NCBI RefSeq assembly: GCF_000178855.1
Contig: NZ_ADVG01000001.1
Span: forward strand, 1,054,001 to 1,118,000
Direction: 5' to 3'
DNA: 64,000 nt
From: Ktedonobacter racemifer DSM 44963
GTDB taxonomy: Bacteria; Chloroflexota; Ktedonobacteria; Ktedonobacterales; Ktedonobacteraceae
Made by a program: the position numbers and the translations under genes. The notes beneath the pieces are model-generated. The model worked only from the letters and a program-made list of their open reading frames with translations, made no database searches and was not told the DNA's origin. Below are positions 1 to 8,872 of this stretch, piece by piece. Within the stretch, counting starts at the first letter, position 1; each line of letters opens with the position of its first letter.

Positions 1-1
1 T

Positions 2-379
2 TCAACATTGGAGCGTCGCCCTTCTTCGGTGTTAACGGTCGGACCTGTGTGTATTGATTCGCTGCATAATGAAGCGAGAATTCGTGGAAAAACTGTGCAT
101 TTGACGCCGACAGAGAGTAAGCTACTCCATCTGCTCGCTATGAATGCCAATGATGTTTGCACTGCCAATCAAATCGTAACCCATGTATGGGGATATGATG
201 GCGATGGTGATACCTGTCTGGTCAAAGCACATATACGCCATCTCCGCCAGAAAGTGGAACTTGATCCGAGTAACCCACACTCTATTCTCACCGTGACTGG
301 CGTTGGCTATACGTTGATACGCCCTAAAGAAGAACAACAGAAGGTGAAAGAAATTGGTCGGCCAGTGCGTGTCGGCTGA
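2..379 (+). CDS. OmpR/PhoB-type response regulator, C-terminal part (5' end outside window)
   Basis: The frame is open to the left edge, so only the C-terminal DNA-binding half is present. It reads as a winged-helix trans_reg_C domain: a start like GPVCIDSLHNEARIRG, the turn LTPTESKLLHLLAMN, the positive loop and recognition helix VKAHIRHLRQKVE, and the closing hairpin ILTVTGVGYTLI. In this family the domain binds direct repeats upstream of target genes after phosphorylation of an N-terminal receiver domain, which would lie outside the window. A histidine kinase follows at 1699, but about 1.3 kb and several small features separate them, so pairing is only possible. The tail after the wing is basic and unremarkable. 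Confidence 0.85.
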   Translation, partial: STLERRPSSVLTVGPVCIDSLHNEARIRGKTVHLTPTESKLLHLLAMNANDVCTANQIVTHVWGYDGDGDTCLVKAHIRHLRQKVELDPSNPHSILTVTGVGYTLIRPKEEQQKVKEIGRPVRVG

Positions 380-429
380 GTGTAACCTGGTGGGTCAGCT
401 AGCAATTGAGCAACAGTAGGGAGGCAGAG

Positions 430-567
430 ATGATAGAGAATGAGGGGAGAGAAAGAAGGAAAAGAGCAATGGCTCGCCCCCAGAAATATCCCCTGCCCCC
501 CTTGAGCGAGCAGGAAGAGCGTGAATTGCGTCTTCATATCCCCAGATCCTGGGGATATTCTATTTAA
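430..567 (+). CDS. small ORF, 45 aa, unknown
   Basis: ATG follows a good Shine-Dalgarno (GGGAGG, 5 nt upstream). The product is short, strongly charged and proline-containing (ARPQKYPLPPLSEQEEREL in the middle). The stretch RPQKYP...LSEQEE resembles the N-terminus of some transposase helix-turn-helix domains, so it may be a relic rather than a gene. It ends within the hairpin at 536-558. No function is assigned. Confidence 0.3.
   Translation: MIENEGRERRKRAMARPQKYPLPPLSEQEERELRLHIPRSWGYSI
536..558 (+). terminator. hairpin terminator after the regulator region
   Basis: A perfect 10-bp inverted repeat (ATATCCCCAG / CTGGGGATAT, loop ATC) is followed by an AT-rich run TCTATTTAATAG. It probably ends the transcript of the response regulator and the small ORF. 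Confidence 0.5.
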
Positions 568-624
568 TAGTTGAACTTTTCATAAAAAGCAATGAAATCA
601 AAATATCATAGCTTAGATATATAT

Positions 625-653
625 TTGTATTTTTCTCAGAAATAGTGTATACT
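625..653 (+). promoter_or_regulatory. predicted sigma70-type promoter
   Basis: TTGTAT (-35) and TATACT (-10) are separated by exactly 17 nt in an AT-rich stretch after a terminator. It would drive the small membrane ORF at 845, the 1058 gene and possibly the histidine kinase at 1699. Confidence 0.5.
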
Positions 654-844
654 AAAAGTAGCTCATAGATCTTTTCTTGAGTCAAGCCTCTCACACCATG
701 TCCCTCGTAACTACCAACGTTCTGAGCGCTCTTCTCCCCACTCAGCAGACATGATTGCCATAATGGTCGCGTTCGCGCTCTCGCGTTTGTGCCTCCTCTC
801 TACCTTCAGGCATATGCATCTGGAGGCAAACCATACAGGATCAC

Positions 845-946
845 ATGATTATGGAACTCTTCCTCTTCCCCTTAGTGCTCTTTGTCCTCCTGATCACTCT
901 TCTCTGGTTCAGAGAAATACAGGACCGGCGCCAACGAGCCCACTGA
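845..946 (+). CDS. very small single-pass membrane protein, 33 aa
   Basis: ATG is preceded by AGGA 4 nt upstream. The translation is an acidic start, one clear hydrophobic helix (LFLFPLVLFVLLITLLWF) and a basic tail (REIQDRRQRAH). That is a typical small membrane protein with the basic end inside. It lies in the otherwise geneless stretch between the promoter at 625 and the 1058 gene. No family is recognised. A chance reading frame is possible. Confidence 0.4.
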   Translation: MIMELFLFPLVLFVLLITLLWFREIQDRRQRAH

Positions 947-1057
947 GAAAAAACGACACAATCTCTTCGATGACACTGTTTCAAGCGTCCGCTCCCGGTT
1001 GACACGCCTTCAACCAAAGAAGCGCTCCTCTGGTTTCTCGCAAGAAAGGCAACTCCT

Positions 1058-1609
1058 ATGAGCACCATTCAAGAAACACACCCGCCACTCAAGGCGATGA
1101 GAAACGCACAACCAGATGAGCATCCAGAAACAGTCGTGATCGTTCAAGGCGTCTCTCCATCTGGGCAGAGCTCCTCTGCAAGAGAAGACAGTGCAAGCCA
1201 AGGCAACTTCGCAGAGACGACCATGCCGGAGAGACATGCTCAAACTCCGTATGTCTACCCGGCATGGCCGACATCTAAGCTCGGCCCGCCGGTCACCCCC
1301 CTTCCTCCAGGGCAGAGACCGCACCCAACGCGCACTGATCAGATGGTCTATGACTGCTATGACCAGGAGCGAGGAAGACCATGCGTTGCTCCTGCAACCC
1401 AGGTGATGCGGAAAACGAGAGCCGGAACGTACCGTCCTGATGACACCTTCTTGGAGGTGATTTCTGAGGCTGAGGTAACGGAATGCTGGCGTGATGATGG
1501 CAACGCCTCCGAGACCGAGGCAATAGGACATTGGCTCGACGATGGCGGCGCATCTGATGCCGCGTTTGAGATGGGAAGCCTTTCACCTCGCCACAATGTA
1601 CAACTCTAA
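1058..1609 (+). CDS. hypothetical protein, 183 aa, acidic C-terminal repeats
   Basis: The start has a GAAAGG ribosome site 8 nt upstream. The N-terminal half is polar, proline-rich and probably disordered (PAWPTSKLGPPVTPLPPGQ). The C-terminal part holds two similar units, EVTECWRDDGNAS and EAIGHWLDDGGAS, each with a Trp followed by two Asp. No membrane segment or known domain is seen. It precedes the histidine kinase at 1699 by 90 nt, so co-transcription is plausible. Long open frames exist on the opposite strand here, but their products are Arg/Ser-rich shadows. Function unknown. Confidence 0.5.
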   Translation: MSTIQETHPPLKAMRNAQPDEHPETVVIVQGVSPSGQSSSAREDSASQGNFAETTMPERHAQTPYVYPAWPTSKLGPPVTPLPPGQRPHPTRTDQMVYDCYDQERGRPCVAPATQVMRKTRAGTYRPDDTFLEVISEAEVTECWRDDGNASETEAIGHWLDDGGASDAAFEMGSLSPRHNVQL

Positions 1610-1698
1610 CGCCTCTCAGGTGCTGCCACGAGTGTGCCTCGAAAGAGCCTCTTTCTGGCAGCTCCCAGGTGTGAGCTGCGAAGAAAGAAGAGCTTGTT

Positions 1699-3612
1699 AT
1701 GGAAGAAGCAATCGTTAGAACGGTATTGGTAACGCAGAAACTCGAAGCGTTTGAGCGGCTACAATCCGAATTTGAGGCAAGTCTTGACTTCATTCAGGAC
1801 GTACATGGGCAGCGGCGCTTCTCAGCATTTTCTGTTGCTGAAACTGTCCACTATCTTCATGCCCTCTGGATCTGTGCATGTAAAGACCACCTCCTGAATG
1901 TCTCGACGCACAGCCGACGATATGAGGGGAACATGTGCTTAGGTCTCTTACAGGGTTGGCAGGAGGGAAAGACAGCTGCGGTGGTGGCATTCCTCGAGCG
2001 AAAATTGGATGGGCTCGCTTTTGTTGGTCTCACGCGCAAAATCGAGAAGGCTGCAACTGTTCTTCCTCCTCATGAGGATCTGGCACAGCGCCTTGCCCAT
2101 GGTCGTCTCGTCTTGCTGAATCGGAGAATGAACTTGCTGCGAGCCTTGGACGCCATTTTCGTGCTGTCAGAGCATGATTTGTTGCAGGAAGTGCATGCTG
2201 CCAGTGTGTACTATGGGCATACCCCTCAGCAAATTGAGCAACAACGCGCCCAACAAGACGATGTTCGTTCCTCTTCTGTCCTCCATCCGCTCCTGGCACA
2301 ACGGAACATGGTGGTGATGAATACAATTGGTATCCATGTCATAGCGCAGCAAGCCGCTAGAGGAAGAGCGCGTTTTTGGAGGGTTGTAACACCAACGGAC
2401 CCTTCGCGTCCCTTTGCTGAGTATCTTATGAGAACATATCAGGAACAGACGTCACGCTCGCAGAACGTCCAGGTGCAGGGAGATCTCCTTGCGCAAGCCC
2501 ACGATGCTATCATCATCCATAGCCCAGACGACCGTATTCTCGTCTGGAACCAGGGGGCGACTGCGCTCTATGGATGGACCGAGCAGGAAGCTATTGGGAA
2601 GGATATCCACACCCTTTTGCAGACCTGCTTTTACGCTTCGCGTGAGGCGGTCGCTCTCGTCCTGGCCACACGTGGACACTGGCAAGGGCAACTCACCCAG
2701 ACATCGCGTGATGGGAAACGCTTGATCGTGGAGAGCCGCCAGATCTTCGTGCCTGCGAAGGCTGGTCAAGCAGCGGTCATCGTGGAGATGAATCAGGATG
2801 TTACCGAGCGTGAACAGTTCCTGCAAGAACAAGCCGAAGCGAAGGCACGTGAGTTAGCCTTGCAGGAAACAGCACGCCAGATGGATGCGTTTCTTGGTAT
2901 CGCCAGCCATGAACTCAAAACACCATTAACCTCCATGAAAGGGAATCTTCAACTCGCACAACTCCAGCTCACACACCTTCAACAACCGGAAACAACGTTC
3001 GACGAGACCATGGCCCAGGCCCTTACCACGGCTCGGAGCTTGCTTGATCGTGTCGAGCGCCAGATCAAGAGGCAAAATCGATTGGTCAATGATCTTCTTG
3101 ATATCTCGCGTATCCAGACGAACCAATTCACCCTGCAGCGTACCCGGTGCGACCTGGTCAGGATTGTTTGCGAGGTGATTGAAGATCAGCGCATCCTTGC
3201 CCCTACGCGTACGATTCGCTGGCATACCCTGCTTCCCCAGGCAGAGGTATGGGCCGACGCAGACCGTGTTGGACAGGTGGTCAACAACTTTCTCTCCAAT
3301 GCGCTCAAGTACTCTGAAGCCGGCACGCCGATAGATGTTCACTTGGAGCAAGAAGAAACAATGGTACGCGTATCAGTGCATAATCAGGGGCCAGGTCTCT
3401 CTGAAACACAACAGCAGCAGGTCTGGGAAAAATTTTATCGGATAGAAGAGATTGAGGCGAAAAGTGGATCAGGGATGGGCCTGGGCTTAGGTCTCTATAT
3501 CAGCCAAACACTTATTGAGCGCCATGGCGGTCGGATAGGCGTCGAAAGCACTCCTGGAGAGGGATCAACTTTCTGGTTTACGCTTCCGTTCGCTCCTTTA
3601 GAACACATATAA
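1699..3612 (+). CDS. PAS-containing sensor histidine kinase, 637 aa
   Basis: Residues about 1-250 form an alpha-helical region of no recognised family. About 255-375 is a PAS domain (AHDAIIIHSPDDRILVWNQGA, GWTEQEAIGKDI). It is followed by a HisKA dimerisation domain with the phospho-acceptor His in FLGIASHELKTPLTSMKG near residue 403, and an HATPase_c domain with N box VVNNFLSNALKYS, G1 NQGPGLS and G2 GSGMGLGLGLYIS. No transmembrane helix is seen, so it is likely cytoplasmic and may sense redox or small ligands through PAS. No receiver domain is attached; its partner could be the regulator at the window start. The unassigned N-terminus is the unusual part. Confidence 0.9.
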   Translation: MEEAIVRTVLVTQKLEAFERLQSEFEASLDFIQDVHGQRRFSAFSVAETVHYLHALWICACKDHLLNVSTHSRRYEGNMCLGLLQGWQEGKTAAVVAFLERKLDGLAFVGLTRKIEKAATVLPPHEDLAQRLAHGRLVLLNRRMNLLRALDAIFVLSEHDLLQEVHAASVYYGHTPQQIEQQRAQQDDVRSSSVLHPLLAQRNMVVMNTIGIHVIAQQAARGRARFWRVVTPTDPSRPFAEYLMRTYQEQTSRSQNVQVQGDLLAQAHDAIIIHSPDDRILVWNQGATALYGWTEQEAIGKDIHTLLQTCFYASREAVALVLATRGHWQGQLTQTSRDGKRLIVESRQIFVPAKAGQAAVIVEMNQDVTEREQFLQEQAEAKARELALQETARQMDAFLGIASHELKTPLTSMKGNLQLAQLQLTHLQQPETTFDETMAQALTTARSLLDRVERQIKRQNRLVNDLLDISRIQTNQFTLQRTRCDLVRIVCEVIEDQRILAPTRTIRWHTLLPQAEVWADADRVGQVVNNFLSNALKYSEAGTPIDVHLEQEETMVRVSVHNQGPGLSETQQQQVWEKFYRIEEIEAKSGSGMGLGLGLYISQTLIERHGGRIGVESTPGEGSTFWFTLPFAPLEHI

Positions 3613-3624
3613 TGAAGAGAGAAG

Positions 3625-4431
3625 ATGATGATAATGACTACCCCATTTTCTGAACAGCAGAGCGAACAATGGCTTCTTGAGAGGACATATCATGCACAAT
3701 TGCGCGATGGTCGCGAGCTTTCTGTTCCCGACTTCACATGGGCCATGAAGCAGCTCACTGATGTCGACGTTCCTCTTTTGTCGCAGTCCTGGAAATCAAA
3801 GCTACCAGAGCAGTTGCCTGCCAAGAAGAGTACCAACGTTTCCATCCCAATCTCCACCTGGATGGAAACCTCACCAGAAGAAGCACATATCAGCTACCAG
3901 GCAGGAAATCCTGTTCTGCTCTATGGCGAGCATCGGTGGGAGCATTTGAAAGCAGCCTCTGAGACATGGAGGCCAAATAGAAACGTGTACACTCTCATTT
4001 ATGGAAACGCCAAAGTAATGCCGGAGGTCGTCTCTGGGGTTGAATATGCCGTCTGCTATCTCGACCCCAAACGAGGCCATGCTACCAATGCTTCCTGGAG
4101 AGCCTGGTTCCCTTCGGACGTTGCCGCGCTTCTCAATGGCAGCACGCACAGTAATATTCTCTTCCTTCGCCCTTGTATGCAGTTTCCCTCTACGACCCAT
4201 TACACCGTGATTACTGCTGATGGGCAAGTCCATGAGTATTCAGACAGGGCCAAGGCAATACAGGGGTATGCTCTCCTGGTATCACAGGAGGCGCATGACC
4301 GGAGTGATCTCCACAGCATCTTCCCCCAATTCTGCTACTATCATGAGATCATATGTCCAGATGGTGTCTACCGCATCGAATTTTTTGGACCTCGAATGAA
4401 TGAGCAGGGATACAAAGCCCATAAGGGATGA
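3625..4431 (+). CDS. hypothetical protein, 268 aa
   Basis: It starts 12 nt after the histidine kinase stop, so it is probably translated from the same message; ATG at 3625 and an in-frame ATG at 3634 are both possible. The product is soluble, mixed alpha/beta in character, rich in aromatic residues, with no signal peptide or membrane helix and no motif I can place. The C-terminal third (YHEIICPDGVYRIEFFG) looks like a beta-rich module. Its end overlaps an alternative upstream start of the desaturase frame by 4 nt (ATGA). The link to kinase and desaturase suggests a role in membrane or stress response, but this is inference. Confidence 0.6.
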   Translation: MMIMTTPFSEQQSEQWLLERTYHAQLRDGRELSVPDFTWAMKQLTDVDVPLLSQSWKSKLPEQLPAKKSTNVSIPISTWMETSPEEAHISYQAGNPVLLYGEHRWEHLKAASETWRPNRNVYTLIYGNAKVMPEVVSGVEYAVCYLDPKRGHATNASWRAWFPSDVAALLNGSTHSNILFLRPCMQFPSTTHYTVITADGQVHEYSDRAKAIQGYALLVSQEAHDRSDLHSIFPQFCYYHEIICPDGVYRIEFFGPRMNEQGYKAHKG

Positions 4432-4559
4432 GCTTCCGCAGAATGAACAGCTCTTCCCAAAGAGCACGACATGCTAGCAGCAATGCTACGCTCTCTATTG
4501 GTGTCCCCTATGCCCTGGAACTCAGGAAGCATTCCATACGAGAATCGAGGACAATTACC

Positions 4560-5621
4560 ATGCACCAGACACTCTCTCCCTCGCATATGTCACCACTGAC
4601 GTCTTCCTCCCAGGAGACAACCCAGGGAACGTATGCTGAATTAAAACACGTGTTGAAGCAACGAGGGTTGCTGGAGAAGCAGCCAACGTACTACATCTAC
4701 CGGATTGCACTGCTCTGCGCTATGTTTGGACTTGGTGTGCTCTTCCTCCTCTTGGTCCACGTCTGGTGGCTCCAACTACTCAATGCCACCTACCTGGCGT
4801 TTGTCTGGACGCAGATTGGCTTACTGAGCCATGAAGCCGGACATCGGCAGATGTTTCATCACGCCTGGCAACACGACCTCGTGAGCCTCATCGGGGGAGA
4901 TTTACTGATTGGCATGAGTTATGGGTGGTGGCTTGAGAAGCATAATGCACACCATAGCCATCCCAATCAAGTAGACACCGATCCCGACCTTGCGATCCCT
5001 CTCCTCGATTTTACTGGCACAGCCGACCTTGCTAAGATGGGGAGGGTCAGGCAAATACTCGTGAAATACCAGGCATGGCTCTTCCTTCCCGCATTGCTGA
5101 CGGTCGCTATAGGACTTCAGTATAATAGTTTTACCTTCCTACTGCACAAGAAGGCGAGATATTATGCGCTCGAATGGGTTCTGATGCTTGCACACGTTGT
5201 GGTCTACCTGGCCTGCGTGTTCATACTGCTCCCGTTCTGGCCGGCCTTTCTTTTCGTAGTGGTGCATCAGGCTCTCACCGGGCTTTATCTCGGAGCGATT
5301 TTCGCGCCCAATCATAAAGGGATGCCAGTGCTTGAGAAAGAGAGTGCCATGGATTTCCTGCACCGGCAGGTGCTGACGGCTCGCAATATCCATGCCCATC
5401 CCGTGACCGATTTTTGCTATGGGGGCTTAAATTATCAGATTGAGCATCATTTATTCCCGAGTATGGCTCGTAACCAGTTGAAGGCAGCCCAACCTATTGT
5501 CAAGGAATTTTGTCAGGCATATGCCATTGCCTATCATGAGACAAGTGTCTGGCAATCCTTGACAGAGATCTTGAGCCATTTACATCAAATTGGTACTCCG
5601 CTGCGACGGATAACGGCTTAA
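4560..5621 (+). CDS. membrane fatty acid desaturase, 353 aa
   Basis: This is an integral membrane di-iron desaturase that would introduce a double bond into acyl chains. All three histidine boxes are present: HEAGHRQ (after the first membrane pair), HNAHHSHP and QIEHHLFP near the C-terminus. Hydrophobic segments flank them (IALLCAMFGLGVLFLLLVHVWW, VLMLAHVVVYLACVFILLPFW). The QIEHH form is typical of front-end and acyl-lipid desaturases. I chose ATG 4560, with AGGA 8 nt upstream. An upstream start at 4428 would add 44 residues unlike any desaturase N-terminus. The regiospecificity cannot be read from sequence. It follows a kinase and an unknown gene and may respond to temperature or membrane state. 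Confidence 0.9.
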   Translation: MHQTLSPSHMSPLTSSSQETTQGTYAELKHVLKQRGLLEKQPTYYIYRIALLCAMFGLGVLFLLLVHVWWLQLLNATYLAFVWTQIGLLSHEAGHRQMFHHAWQHDLVSLIGGDLLIGMSYGWWLEKHNAHHSHPNQVDTDPDLAIPLLDFTGTADLAKMGRVRQILVKYQAWLFLPALLTVAIGLQYNSFTFLLHKKARYYALEWVLMLAHVVVYLACVFILLPFWPAFLFVVVHQALTGLYLGAIFAPNHKGMPVLEKESAMDFLHRQVLTARNIHAHPVTDFCYGGLNYQIEHHLFPSMARNQLKAAQPIVKEFCQAYAIAYHETSVWQSLTEILSHLHQIGTPLRRITA

Positions 5622-5634
5622 GAGAAGAGGAAGC

Positions 5635-5860
5635 CAGGAGGAAGCTGATGCCGGTGAACGCTGGGGATACCTCGTCCAAGATCGCCCCAGCCGCTTCATC
5701 GCCGCCTGCGCCACTGGACGCATCGGCGACAATCTCGTCGAGCGAGCGGTCACCCCCACCGTAGCATGCAGGCCCATCCGTTGAACTGGTGTCGCGATGG
5801 CTGGTCGGCTCCTTGCCCAGAAAGCGGGTATACTTAAAGGAGTTCATACAACTTTGCATG
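5635..5860 (+). pseudogene. degenerate fragment, possibly an IS1-like transposase relic
   Basis: No intact gene is seen between the desaturase and the pentapeptide protein. One plus frame reads ERWGYLVQDRPSRFIAACATG and another reads NWCRDGWSAPCPESGYT. These vaguely resemble the D(E)xWxYV...WVIAA and TDGWxGY blocks of IS1-type DDE transposases, shifted in frame relative to each other. The match is weak and from memory. It could be plain intergenic DNA. Confidence 0.25.
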
Positions 5861-5988
5861 GACTCCCCCTCATCAGCAACATCTGCCGTTTGAGATGGTC
5901 TCGTTCTCTCTGGTGCATTTCTTCTTTCCCTATGTCAGCCTTCAGAAACATGTAATCGATGCAATAAGTAGAACCGCAGGTGAGGTAT

Positions 5989-6609
5989 ATGGTCAATCAA
6001 TCCCCTCTTGAGCGTCTCGCGGAAGGCAAAACACTTTGGAATACATGGCGACACGATTATGCTGAAATACAGGCATTCGAGCCAGAGCTTCATGGCGTTG
6101 ATCTCCACAAAGCAGATCTCACGGGATTCGATCTCCACGAAGTCGATCTGACTGAAGCCGATCTACGTGAAGCAAACTTACGAGGGGCGGACCTCCACGG
6201 AGCGGACCTGCGCCATGCCGATCTCAGAGGAGCCGATCTCAGCAACGCGAATCTCATGAAGACACGTATGTATGGGGTAGACGCACGCGGTGCTCTCTTC
6301 CATAACGCAAGCCTGAATGGCGCTGACCTCAACAATACGGATCTGCGCGGCGTGGATTTCTCTGGAGCCATCCTTGGCAAAGCGAGGTTTCACAAAGCGA
6401 ATATGGCTGGAGTCGACCTTCGTGAGGCCAACCTTGATAAAGTGGACCTACGAGACGCAAACCTCGACAGAGGTCTCTTTCGCAAACCATTCCCTGAGCA
6501 GACACCCTTACCAGACGGTGAGCGTGGAAAAAGAGGCCTCAAAACCTCGCTGAAAGCTGAAAAAAGAAGATCAAGACACACCACCATTCAGAACGACCCT
6601 GCGGCATAG
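5989..6609 (+). CDS. pentapeptide repeat protein, about 206 aa
   Basis: From about residue 35 to 160 the protein is built of A(D/N)LXX units (ADLREANLRGADLHGADLRH and so on), roughly 24 repeats. These form a right-handed quadrilateral beta-helix in this family. A short helical N-terminus (LERLAEGKTLWNTWRHDYAEI) resembles the usual capping segment, and the tail is basic (KTSLKAEKRRSRHT). Pentapeptide proteins range from DNA-mimic gyrase protectors to scaffold modules, and nothing here fixes which. The start is uncertain: ATG 5989 has GGTGAGG only 3 nt upstream, and an in-frame GTG lies at 5980. Confidence 0.85.
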   Translation: MVNQSPLERLAEGKTLWNTWRHDYAEIQAFEPELHGVDLHKADLTGFDLHEVDLTEADLREANLRGADLHGADLRHADLRGADLSNANLMKTRMYGVDARGALFHNASLNGADLNNTDLRGVDFSGAILGKARFHKANMAGVDLREANLDKVDLRDANLDRGLFRKPFPEQTPLPDGERGKRGLKTSLKAEKRRSRHTTIQNDPAA

Positions 6610-6647
6610 TTGGGATCCCGACAGAAAACCCCTCAAAATTCCGGTGT

Positions 6648-6857
6648 TTGGTGTTGACTCACTTTGGCAGAGGCTGGAAAGAGGCGATTCTATCGCGATA
6701 CTCTGTAGAGTCTGATACCGTTGGAAACAGAGAAGTTGTGTCAGAAGGATTCCCTCCTCTTGATGAAGGTAAGCGTATAGAACCTCACGACATAGAGGAA
6801 CTACTGAGTAACATCCATGAGTTGTTGGAGAAAAAGGGAATAGCGGTCACCATGTAA
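6648..6857 (+). CDS. hypothetical small protein, 69 aa
   Basis: A short soluble frame whose second half is convincing (EPHDIEELLSNIHELLEKKGIAVTM, an acidic amphipathic helix). It is followed 16 nt later by a strong 22-bp hairpin, which supports a transcribed gene. The ribosome site is poor and an internal start is possible. No family is recognised. Confidence 0.4.
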   Translation: MVLTHFGRGWKEAILSRYSVESDTVGNREVVSEGFPPLDEGKRIEPHDIEELLSNIHELLEKKGIAVTM

Positions 6858-6873
6858 CCAGGTTCTGGAGAAC

Positions 6874-6924
6874 AAAGAGGAAGAGGCGGAAGTGATGTCG
6901 TTTCACTTCCGCCTCTTCCTCTTT
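6874..6924 (+). terminator. 22-bp perfect hairpin, transcription end
   Basis: Arms 6874-6895 and 6903-6924 are exact complements (AAAGAGGAAGAGGCGGAAGTG... reads back on the other arm) with a 7-nt loop. The purine/pyrimidine arms place a T-rich segment on either strand, so it can end the 6648 gene on plus and the transporter on minus. Confidence 0.75.
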
Positions 6925-7031
6925 GCTCTCTGGCCTGTCTTCCCCTGGTTGAAAGAAAGCCTTGCCGTGAACTGCTCCCTTTCCGAGTCTCAGTCCCAAT
7001 CGAGCGTTTCTGCTGTTCGTTCGATACTCCT

Positions 7032-8189
7032 CTACACAAGTTCTTCCGGTATCGTTTTTATCTTGGAAGGGGCAGACAAATTTACATCAACTGTTTCCAA
7101 AGCTTGCTGTTCCACCTGTTCAAATTGTTCTGGACGTGTGTGTCGCCAGTTTATCCAGAGGGCCACGACGAGCACTTGAAGCACACCCACAACAGGGGCA
7201 GCAAAGAGAGCTCCCCAGATACCAAAAAGTTCAGCACCTGCAATCAGAGCGGCGATAGAGATCACCGGGTGTAATCCCACCGCCTGGCCTACAATTCGGG
7301 GGCCAATGACATCGCCTTCGAGGATGTGAACGATAATGAAGTAGATCAAGACACCCAACGCGATAAGCCATCCCTGAGTCAGCGCAAGCAACACACAGAT
7401 AGCTCCAGATACTAGTGTTCCTAACACTGGAATGAACTCCAGGACGAATGCCATGACTCCCAGGAAGACAGCGTAGGGAACATGAAAAATGAACATGCCC
7501 CCACCCACTAGAACCCCAATGAGGGTTGACATGATCAGCTGACCCCGAATATAGCCACCAACGATCCGTTGGAGCGTGTCCAAAACGGTACTGGCACGCG
7601 CCACATGAGGAGAGTTTTTGCGAACCCAGGTGGAGATACGTGTCCCATCATTAAGCAGGTAGACGCTCAGTACAGCGATCAGCACCAAATCTAAAATGGC
7701 GTTTACCACTCCGCTGACCAAGGGGACTGCATCCCTGGCAGCTCCTTCAAGGCGAGAGGTGATTTGTGAACCAAACGACGAGATCTGTGTGTGCGAGATG
7801 CCAATGGAACCCAGCGTCTGCTCAATTGGGGAAAGCTGACCAGCTCCCTTGGGAGTGAGAAGTGTCTGGACAGAACTGGCCAGGGCGCGCACCTGGTCTA
7901 TTGTCGTCGTCACCACTAGATAGATCAGGAAACTGAGCACACTAAGCACCAACACGTACATAATCAGGATCGCCAAAAGGCGAGGCATAAAACGATGGAG
8001 CAGCTTAACACCAGGAGCCAGTGCATAGGCTAGAAGGACCGCAATTATCAGCAGTAGAAGCGTATGGATGATATGACTCGCGCCCCACAGAACAAGACCT
8101 GCCAACGCCGTCCACGCCAGTATGGCAAGAGGGATATCGCGTCGTCGTGCCCATTTCGTCGTAGTTGTTTCTAAATGCGGAGAAGTCAT
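7032..8189 (-). CDS. AI-2E/PerM family membrane transporter, 385 aa
   Basis: A UPF0118 protein. It has a short cytoplasmic N-terminus, two hydrophobic segments (IPLAILAWTALAGLVLWGA, HTLLLLIIAVLLAYALAPG), then LLAILIMYVLVLSVLSFLIYLVV. A periplasmic-type loop with amphipathic helices follows (residues about 100-190), and then a cluster of C-terminal helices including the family-typical GGGMFIFHVPYAVFLGVMAF and LEFIPVLGTLVSGA. Family members export autoinducer-2-like molecules or exchange Na+/H+; the substrate here is unknown. It stands alone on the minus strand, with its 3' end facing the 22-bp hairpin. Confidence 0.9.
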   Translation of the reverse strand: MTSPHLETTTTKWARRRDIPLAILAWTALAGLVLWGASHIIHTLLLLIIAVLLAYALAPGVKLLHRFMPRLLAILIMYVLVLSVLSFLIYLVVTTTIDQVRALASSVQTLLTPKGAGQLSPIEQTLGSIGISHTQISSFGSQITSRLEGAARDAVPLVSGVVNAILDLVLIAVLSVYLLNDGTRISTWVRKNSPHVARASTVLDTLQRIVGGYIRGQLIMSTLIGVLVGGGMFIFHVPYAVFLGVMAFVLEFIPVLGTLVSGAICVLLALTQGWLIALGVLIYFIIVHILEGDVIGPRIVGQAVGLHPVISIAALIAGAELFGIWGALFAAPVVGVLQVLVVALWINWRHTRPEQFEQVEQQALETVDVNLSAPSKIKTIPEELV

Positions 8190-8588
8190 GTATATGTCTT
8201 TCTTTCTTCCTCAGAAGCAGACCACACCGCTTAAGGAGTCAGATGGTTAACACTTCCGGCCCTGGTTTGCAGATGTAGCCCTGCGATTAGGGGGTGCACA
8301 TACTGCTTCATACAAGAAGGAGCAGTATGACGGGGACGACTCTCACAAATAGCAACCGTTTCCATTCTGGGAACACTTACGGAATAAAAGAATGTTTCAC
8401 CGTTCAAGGACAGAAAGAAGAGTTGCCATATAGCGTGGTTGTTGAGAGGGCAATTGTAGAGATACCCGAAAAGATATGCTTTCTCGCCATCTGGTGAACT
8501 CATTGAAAGGAGGAACCTTTCTCGACTTCACAGGGTAACACGCTCAGCGGAGAGGAAAGTTTCAGTAAAGCATACAGCACAGAGAGGA
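8190..8588. other. intergenic stretch without a supported gene
   Basis: I see no convincing gene here. The only structure is a 9-bp inverted repeat (8299-8307 with 8321-8329, CATACTGCT / AGCAGTATG) about 110 nt before the transporter start. It could be an operator or a decayed repeat. Confidence 0.4.
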
Positions 8589-8864
8589 TCAGGTACGCAT
8601 TCTATCACCTGAAATGAGCTTCCTCTCTGTGTCTTTACAGGAAACGAGCCAGAAAGCCCCTGTGATGTATCCAGGGGATGAATGGCTCTTCCTTGTTTGG
8701 TGGGTGGGAGGTGTAGGCTGATACGTTGGGTCATCCCACGCTAAATAGGCATCTAAGGCCCGGCGTATAATTTCAGCCATTGGTAAATCTTCCTCCTGGC
8801 TACGCTTTTCAAGTTGTCGCTTCTGTCGTTCAGTGATATAAATGTTCGTTCGTTCCTTCGGCAT
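8589..8864 (-). CDS. ribbon-helix-helix DNA-binding protein, 91 aa
   Basis: Residues 1-45 fit a CopG/Arc-type ribbon-helix-helix: MPKERTNIYITERQKRQLEK gives the DNA-contacting strand and helix A, and EEDLPMAEIIRRALDAYLA gives the turn and helix B. Such proteins act as dimers, often as antitoxins or repressors. No toxin partner is visible. The C-terminus is polar and not conserved-looking. I start at the ATG whose product opens with MPKERTNIYI; the frame runs further upstream but enters the tnpB relic only 9 nt away. The promoter has therefore probably been lost or replaced. Confidence 0.7.
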   Translation of the reverse strand: MPKERTNIYITERQKRQLEKRSQEEDLPMAEIIRRALDAYLAWDDPTYQPTPPTHQTRKSHSSPGYITGAFWLVSCKDTERKLISGDRMRT

Positions 8865-8872
8865 ATATTCCC

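Noticed and set aside
751..1002. 83-codon plus-strand frame upstream of the 1058 gene
   Set aside because: No ribosome site and a composition typical of chance; a smaller frame at 845 with one membrane helix fits better.
1293..1793. 166-codon minus-strand frame opposite the 1058 gene
   Set aside because: The product is rich in Arg, Ser and His without any domain, and it overlaps the start of a clear histidine kinase gene on plus.
4428..4559. Upstream start of the desaturase, overlapping the previous gene by ATGA
   Set aside because: It adds 44 Ser/Arg-rich residues with no desaturase similarity; the ATG at 4560 has its own ribosome site.
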